From the NCBI GenBank assembly GCA_025465385.1, contig JAODNG010000145.1:1-13214 (forward strand): a DNA stretch of 13,214 nt, written 5' to 3'. Below, piece after piece: positions 1 to 7,500 of this stretch. Both the position numbers and the translations under genes were made by a program. This DNA comes from Pseudonocardiales bacterium. GTDB taxonomy: Bacteria; Actinomycetota; Actinomycetes; Mycobacteriales; Pseudonocardiaceae. The notes under the pieces are model-generated. The model saw only the letters and a program-made list of their open reading frames with translations. It did not search any database and was not told the origin of the DNA. Position 1 is the stretch's first letter. Every line of letters starts with the position of its first letter.

Positions 1-1586
1 TCGGCCAGCAGCCGGCCTAGCTCGCGGCCACGGGCGAGCAGCTCCCCCGGGCCCTCGGCCGACAACACGACGACCTCGGCGTCGAAGCTGCGGTGCAGGT
101 TCCGCTGAGGCGGATGTGACTGGGGCGCCTCGCCGACGTGTCCATTACCGGCATGTTCCTCGAGGATGGCGTGGGCGTTGATCCCCCCGAAGCCGAACGC
201 GCTCACCGCCGCCCGGCGGGGCTCTGGGCCACTGTGGATCCAGGGCCGTGTCTCGCTGTTGAGATAGAAGGGCGTGGACTCAAGCTTCGGGTTGCCCGCA
301 TCGGCATGCAGGGTCGGCGGGAGCACCTTGTGGTACAGCGCCAGCGCGGTCTTGATCAACCCCGCCGCGCCGGCTGCGGGGATTGGATGGCCGATCATTG
401 ACTTGACCGAGCCCAGCGCACACCACGGCTGTGCGTGGTCACCGGGGTCGTTGCCAGCGGGGTGGTCGCCGCCGACGTCCGCACCGAAGATCCGACCGAG
501 GCCTTCCAGTTCGATCGCGTCGCCGACCAGCGTCCCGGTACCGTGTCCCTCGACCAGCGACACCGTCTGCGGTGAGATCCCAGCCAGCTCGTAGGCCCGG
601 CGCATCGCCAGTTCCTCACCCTCGACGCGCGGGGCCAGCATCCCCACAGCTCGCCCGTCGCTGGCCATCCCGACCGCCTTGAGCAGGGCATAGATGCGGT
701 CGTTGTCCCGCTCGGCGTCCTCGCGGCGTTTGAGCACGAGGATCCCCGCGCCTTCGCCGAGCAGCGTGCCGTCCGCGTCGGGGCTGAACGATCCCACGTT
801 GCCCCGCCGGGACAGCGCGCCGAGCTGGCAGAAGATCATTCCGATCATGAATGTGGTGGACGTCTGCACGCCTCCGGCCAGTGCCATGTCCATCTTCCCG
901 CTCGCGAGGTCGGCGATGGCGAGCTCGACGGCCAGCAGCGAGGACGCACAGGCGGCGTCCACTGTGTATGCCGGGCCCATCAGGTCCAGGCGGTTGGCAA
1001 TGCGTCCACACATCACGCTAGGGACCAGGCCAGGGGCGGTCTCGGCATTGAAGGGTGGCAGATCCGCCCGTAGTTCCCGGTCGATCCGCTCAAGCTCGTC
1101 GGCGGAGTACTCCGGGTGCAGGGTGGCGAGCAGGCGGATCGTCTGGTCGATCACCAGCCCGTGCTGGAAGACCGCAGCCGTGCTGCGGTTGCCCACCGTG
1201 CTTCGTCCGAGGATTACCCCGGTGCGTTCCCGGTTGAAAGGCCGGTCGAGATAACCCGCGTCAGCGAGGGCTTCGTGGGCGATCCGCAACGCGATGAAGT
1301 GTTCCGGGTCGCTTCCTTCGACCGATCGGGGTGGGATCCCGTACGTGAGGGGGTTGAAATGGGACAGGTCGCTGATGAAGCCGCCCCGCTTGGTGTAGAT
1401 GCGGTTGGAGGCTGACGATGCCGGGTCGTAGACGAGATCGGCGCCCCACAACGGCGGCGCGTCGGTCACCGCGTCGACCTTGGCGAGGATGTTCTCCCAG
1501 AAGGCTGCGACATCGGGTGCCTTGGGAAAGACGCCCGCCATGCCGACGATGGCGATGTCACCTCTGGTACTCCCTCGAGTACTCAT
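1..1586 (-). CDS. Second ketosynthase (PfaC-like PUFA/secondary-lipid synthase subunit), 3' end cut by the window edge
   Basis: The open frame runs from ATG at 1586 off the left edge, giving 528 residues. Residues about 9-470 form a complete ketosynthase that would catalyse decarboxylative Claisen condensation. The N-terminus reads DIAIVGMAGVFPKAPD. The active-site Cys is C213 in DAACASS, and the two His are H348 (EGHGTGT, with Gly where most KSs have Ala) and H400 (IGHP), so the triad is intact. After the KS, the chain continues into a segment (about residues 500-528, VVVLSAEG) like the linker that usually follows KS domains, so an AT or a second KS/chain-length-factor domain probably lies outside the window. 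The KS most resembles those of PUFA-type synthases. The start is supported by GGAGG 9 nt upstream and by a 4-bp ATGA overlap with the preceding megasynthase, which suggests translational coupling and a shared job. PfaC-like is inferred from position and KS type; the downstream domains that would prove it are not visible. Confidence 0.9.
   Translation of the reverse strand, partial: MSTRGSTRGDIAIVGMAGVFPKAPDVAAFWENILAKVDAVTDAPPLWGADLVYDPASSASNRIYTKRGGFISDLSHFNPLTYGIPPRSVEGSDPEHFIALRIAHEALADAGYLDRPFNRERTGVILGRSTVGNRSTAAVFQHGLVIDQTIRLLATLHPEYSADELERIDRELRADLPPFNAETAPGLVPSVMCGRIANRLDLMGPAYTVDAACASSLLAVELAIADLASGKMDMALAGGVQTSTTFMIGMIFCQLGALSRRGNVGSFSPDADGTLLGEGAGILVLKRREDAERDNDRIYALLKAVGMASDGRAVGMLAPRVEGEELAMRRAYELAGISPQTVSLVEGHGTGTLVGDAIELEGLGRIFGADVGGDHPAGNDPGDHAQPWCALGSVKSMIGHPIPAAGAAGLIKTALALYHKVLPPTLHADAGNPKLESTPFYLNSETRPWIHSGPEPRRAAVSAFGFGGINAHAILEEHAGNGHVGEAPQSHPPQRNLHRSFDAEVVVLSAEGPGELLARGRELGRLLA
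1471..1560 (-). repeat. Diverged 90-bp repeat, copy in the second KS gene (partner at 7665-7754)
   Basis: The segment coding the first KS strand and helix aligns without gaps to 7665-7754 at a constant offset of 6194 bp. I count 71 of 90 identical bases by hand. Both encode the same peptide skeleton (D-I-A-I-x-G-M, P-K-A-P-D, W-x-N-I-L-A-K, D-A). It reflects common ancestry of the two KS domains and possibly sequence exchange between them. Confidence 0.7.
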
Positions 1587-4500
1587 CGAACGTGACCTCC
1601 CGCCACTGCACCTGCCAGCCGGTTCAGCGATCGGCTACCGGTCAGCTCCATCCCTTCGATGAGTACGAGCAGCCGTCCCTGGGGGTCCATGAACGCCAGC
1701 TGCACATCGAGGATGTGTCCCCCGCCGCGCACGGCCACCCGCAGATCGCAGTGCACCGGTCCCGCCGGCAACGCCGCGAAGCGGCGGTAGCGCTGTATTC
1801 GGGATGGCAGCGCAGTCATGTCGAGGCGGGTGCGCGCCCAGAGCAGGCCGAGCTGGAAGCCGCTGTCGAGCAGCACCGGGTCGACGATCCATGCGCCCGG
1901 TCCAGCGCCTGCCAGGCAGCTTTGAGGGGACGACGGTAGCAGCGTCGCGACTATCCCGTCGTCGTTGATTCCCTCGATCCGGCTGATCCCCTGCAGCAGC
2001 GGTCCGTGGAACAGCAGCTCGTCGTAAGCCTGCTCGACAGTCATGGGGAACGGATCGAGTCCGGCCGACGACCGGATCGGTGTTGGTGGCGCCGGGGGCA
2101 GTGCGTGGCGCAGCACGACCCCGGCTCGGTACGACATCCGCTCGGCGCGTTCGTCGACGATGCTCACATCAACAGCGATCCCGCCGTCGTCGACCGGTGG
2201 GGCGCCTGCGGCCCGCACGGTGATCGGTCGGGGACCGTCGTCCAGGACCACCCCGCGCAGGAGTTGCAACCCGCGCAGTTCGGTGACCTCGTAGCCTGGT
2301 CTGGTCCCGGCCGCAGCCTCGGCCATCAATTCCATCGCGACCGCCATCGGCAGCACCGGATGCTGGTCCAGGCAGTGATCGCGCAGGTAGCGGTCGCGGT
2401 CCGGGTCGAGGACCCGGGTCAAGGCGACACCGTCGGCTGACTGGGTGACCGTGGCGTCGTCCAGCAGCGGGGTGGCTACCTGCCAGGGTCCGGAGCCGAA
2501 CAGGACCTCGACGTCTCCCTTGCGGCCCCGATCCAGCTCGTCGAGCAGCGCGGCGACCCCATGATCGAACGGGATGAGCGTCACGCCGCGGCTGTTCATC
2601 AGCCGCTCCACCTCGGCGGAGACCATCCCGTCGGTCTTCCAGGGACCCCAGTTCAGCGACGTCACCCGGCCCGGCCAGCGCGCGTCCAGCCACGTCGCGA
2701 GCTTGTTGAGCACCTCATTGGCGGCCGCGTAGTCGCCCTGCCCTGGGTTGCCGAACCGCGCGCTGATCGAGGAGAACAGCGCAAAGAACGTCAAGCTTTC
2801 CGGCCGCAGCGCTCGGGCCAGGGCGAAGGCACCGACCGTTTTGGTCTGGACGACCCGGTCGAACGAATCGGTGGTCTTGCCCTCGGTTAGCTTGTCCTCG
2901 ATGACCCCGGCCCCGTAGATGACGCCGTCGATCCGACCGTGTACCGCGTAGATGCGGTCGACGAGCTGGGCGACGCCGTCGGCGTCGCGCACATCGAGCT
3001 GGTGATAGTGGACCCGAGCGCTTAGCTCGGCGATGGTCGCCAGGTTCGCCCGCACCTGCCGGTCCGCGAGCAGCCGCCGGTAGGCGGGCTCTACCTGGGC
3101 TGGGGTGGCCGGCGCGCCAGCGCGCCCCAACCGGGCGGCCAGCGCCATCCGCAACGCTCTCGGCTCGGTGATCCCGGCGGTGTCGGCTGCTTCGCCGTCC
3201 TCCGGGGAGCTGGAGCGGCCGACGATCACGATCGTCGGTTGGAAGCGTCGAGCGATCTCGCGGGCGACGCCGGCCGTGATGCCTCGGGCACCACCGACGA
3301 TGAGCACGACGGAGTCGGAACTGATCATCGGCTCCGCACTGCCTGCGGCCGGCAGCGGGGCAGGCGCGAGCCGCACCCCGCACCGACGGCCCGGCGACCA
3401 TCCGACCTCGATCTGGCGATCGTCGGATCCGAGCTCCGCGGCGAGCAGCTCGCTCGCGTTAGTGATCGCCGGATCCAGGTCGACGACCCTGCACCCGACC
3501 TCCGGCCATTCGGCCGCCAGCGTCTTGACCAAGCCTGTTACCGCTCCCTGGCTCGGCTGGAACGACGAGCCGGTGTGGTGATAGCCGAACCCGCCATCCA
3601 TCCGGACTGCGGTGAGCAGCCGGGTCTGCACGCCAGGGCGCCGCAGGTCGGCGCTTGCTGCCTGGGCCAGGTGCAGCAGCGACCGCGCCTCCAGGTTGAC
3701 CCGTGCCTGCTGGCCCCCGACCTCCAGCGCATCGAAGGCTGGCCCCGCACGCAGCGGAAGCAGGTGCACGAGACCCGTGATTGCTCCCTGCTGCTGACGG
3801 ACCGCCTCGATGAGGTCGCTGGTGGCCTGCGCATCGTCGAGCGATGCCGCATACTCGTCCGGCCCGATGTCCAGCGGGCCCGGCCGGTGCCGGATCAGGG
3901 CAACGTCGATTCCTCGGCCGCGCAGCGATTCGGCCAGCGCGGTGGCGACGCCCTGGCCGTCGTCGGTGATCGCGACCACCCCCGACAACGACGTGGTCGC
4001 CGTGCCGATCGGGGCGTCGACGACGGTGGGGACGAAACGGGGCAGCTCGGTGTCGGTGATCGGCGCGTGGCCATTGCCGGCGGCCGGGGTCGGCACGTGG
4101 CCGTTGCCTGCGGCCGGGACCGGGGCGTGGCCGTTGCTGGTGGCGGGGTCCATGGCCAGGAATGCCGTGATGAGGGCGCGGAGGGTTCTGGCCTTGGTCA
4201 GGGTTTCCATGCGTTCTTCGTTGACCGCTGCTGGGGTGGTGGAGTCGGGTTGCAGGGATTGTGTGGCTGCGGCGAGGATTTCGACTCGTTTGATGGAGTC
4301 GATGCCGAGGTCGGCTTCCATGTCGACGTCGAGGCCGAGCATTTCGGGTGGGTATCCGGTCCGTTCTGCTACCAGTCGCACCAGCTCGCCGGCGATCTGG
4401 TCGGCGCGTGGTGGCTCAGGTGCGGCCTGCACCGGCGCCGCTACCGGGGCGGCTACCTCGGGTGCGGCGGGGACCGCTATCTCGGGTACGGCCGGGGCCG

Positions 4501-7500
4501 CCATCTCGGCTGCGGCAGGTATCGCTAGCTGGGGCACGGTCTCATGAAGCACGGTTTCAGCGGGAAGCCTCGGAACGGGAATAGACCCACGCGGCGAGCC
4601 CTGCAGGTAGGCGACCATGACCTCCTGCTGCACATCCAGGAACTTGCCCATGAGCTCCTGGAAGCGCAGCGAGGTCGCATCGTTGTCCGTCTGCGCGATC
4701 GGTCCGGGGACGGATCCGGAGTGCGAGGCCAGCGCCGGGACAGACGCCTGGGCGGGGACCGGTGCCTGGACCGGAACCTGTACCTGCGGGAGCCGAACCG
4801 ATGACTGCGCGGGGACGGGCTGGACCGGGTCCGGTGACCGTGGGGGTGGAACCGCTGCTTGGACCGGAATAGGTGGCTGAGGTGCGATCGCTGCTGGTGG
4901 GCGGGCCGGCGCGGACTGTTCCCGGACCGGGGTTGCCGGATGCATGGGCCGTGCGGAGCCTCCGTTGACCAACCAGGTGGTGGGCGGCAGCGGGGCCGGG
5001 GCGAGGTCCTCGCCCAACGCATCCAATCGGAGGTTCCGCGCCACCCTGCCCTGGTAGAGCCGGTCGAGGTCGAGGGCGACGCCGTGCGCGCTGAGCTGCG
5101 CCAGGGCGTGCTGCAACGCGGTGAACCCGCAGCTGGAGTCCTGGGTCTGCACGGCGAGGTGCTGGCGGGTGCCGAGCACCTGGCCGACGATGCCGGTCAG
5201 CACCCCACCGGGGCCCACCTCCACGAACAGGCGGACACCGGCGGCATGCATCTGCTCGACCTGCTCGGCGAAGCGGACCGGCCGCACGAGGTGCTCCGTG
5301 AGCAGATCAGCGAGCTGCGCCGGGTCGGCGGGGTAGGGCGCGGCGGAGGTGTTGGCATAGACCGCCAGCTTCGGGGCCGCGATGTGCACGTCGGCCAACA
5401 CCCGCGCGAGCCGATCGCGGGCGGGGGCGACCAGCGGGGAGTGGAACCCGCAGTCCACATTGAGGAGCTTCACTGCGATCCCGGCGGTACCCAGAAGTCC
5501 GACTGCTCGCTCGATCCCGGGCCGGGTCCCGGCGATCACGGTCTGTTTCGGTGCGTTCAGATTGGCAACCCAGACGTCTGTGGTGGCACCCAGCACGTCC
5601 TGCAACCGGGCAGGGGACTCCGACACCGCGGCCATCGTGCCGAGATCGGACTCGGTGCCAGGAGCGCACGCCGCAGCGTCGATGATGCATCGGCCCCGCG
5701 CATGTGACAGGCGGTAAAGGACGTCCTCGTCGATGACACCCGCAGCGCAGAGCGCTACATACTCGCCGTAGCTGTGGCCCGCGGTCACATCGGGGCTCAC
5801 TCCCAGTGCGGCGAGCAGCCTTGACAGTCCCATCCCGGCCGCGCCCAGGGCGGGCTGGGCCCGGTCGGTCTTTCTCAGCGCCGCAGCGCTGGCTCGATTG
5901 TTGTCTGGGTCGAAGCCCGGCGGCGGGAAAACGTAAGCAGACAGCGGCTTGTCCAGCTGATCGGCCAGTACGGCGTCGGCCAACTCGAACGCGTGGCGCA
6001 CCTCAGGGAAACCAATAGCGAGGTCGCGGAGCATGTCGGGGTGCTGCGAGCCTTGGCCTGGGTAGAGGAAGGCGACGGATCCCTGCGCCGCCAACGGCGT
6101 GGTGGTCAAGTAAATACCGCGGCGATCCCAGACCTCGGCGTCCGGGGTGGCCAGCGCGCCGCGCGCGGTGCCCAGCTTCGACCGCAGATCGCTGATCGAC
6201 GTGGCCACGATCGCGAGCCGAATTGCAAGCCCGGGCTTGTCCTGCACCCAGACCGCGCGGGCCACCTCGCGCAGCGGTGGAGCCTCCGGCGCCGCGGCCA
6301 GCGCCCTTTCGAGCTCCACTACGCGGTCGCGTAGCTCGTCGCGCGATCCAGCAGACCAGACGAACAGCTCGCTGGGCCAGTCATGCAGGGGAGAATCGGC
6401 CGTGTCCTCCTGGTAGGCGCCGGTGTATTCCTCGACGGCGACGTGGAAGTTCGTGCCGCCGAAACCGAACGCGCTGACGCCCGCCCGCCGGGGCGGCGCG
6501 GTAGGGGCCACAACCCACGGGCGCGACTCGCTGTTGACGTAAAACGGGCTGTCCGGCTGGGCGATGGCAGGGTTCGGTTGCTCGACGCCCAGCGTTGGGG
6601 GCAGCACCTTGTGGTGCAAGCCGAGCGCCACCTTGATCAGCCCGGCAATGCCGGCGGTACCTTTCGTATGGCCGATCATCGACTTGACCGACCCGACCGC
6701 ACACTGCTGCGCGGACGCGCCGGCCGCGTCGAAGACCAGATTGAGCGTGGTGAGCTCGGCGCGGTCGCCGGCAGCTGTCCCGGTGCCGTGGGCCTCGATC
6801 AGACCGACCGTGGCCGGTGAGTAACCCGCTTTGGCATAGGCCCGCTCCAAGGCGAGCACCTGCCCTTCGGGCCGCGGGGAGGTAAGGCTTCTGTCGCGGC
6901 CGTCGCTCGAGCTGCCGACCCCCTTGATGACGGCGTAGATGCGATCGCCGTCCCGCTCGGCGTCGGCGAGCCGCTTCAGCATCAGGACACCGAGCCCCTC
7001 GCTGATCACGATGCCGTCGGCTCCGGCATCCAGCGGGCGGCAGCGTCCACGGGCCGACAAGGCGTGGGTCTTGCTGAAACTGAGATAACTGAAAGGGTTC
7101 TGCGCGGTGTCTGCACCGCCGACGATCATCATGTCGGCGGTGCCGTCGGTCAGCTCGCGTACCGCCAGATAGACGGCGGCCAGCGACGCAGCACACGCGG
7201 CGTCGACCGTGTAATTGACCCCCCCGAGGTCGAAACGGTTCGCCACCCGTCCCGCCGTGACGTTGAGCAGGATGCCCGGGAACGAGTCCTCGGTCCAGGT
7301 CGGGAGCCTGTCGAAGATCTCGGGCCCGACGTCCCCGAGCAACGCAGGCAGGCTGGAGCGGACACCGTATCCGGCGCCGTGGTCGCCGACGCCACTGATG
7401 CCGAAGATCACTCCTGTTTGGCGGCGGCTGAAGGGGCGGTCGAGGTAGCCGGCGTCGTCCAGCGCCGCCCGGACCACCTCTAGGGCGAGCAGGTGCAGGG

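Noticed and set aside
694..1254. Plus-strand open frame of 186 codons antisense to the second KS
   Set aside because: Ser/Arg-rich shadow frame; the minus strand encodes an intact KS with catalytic Cys and His at this place.
3239..4528. Long plus-strand open frame (429 codons) across the KR/ACP region
   Set aside because: It is antisense to well-defined domains of the megasynthase, has no recognisable motif and a low-complexity Gly/Arg-rich composition typical of shadow frames in GC-rich DNA.
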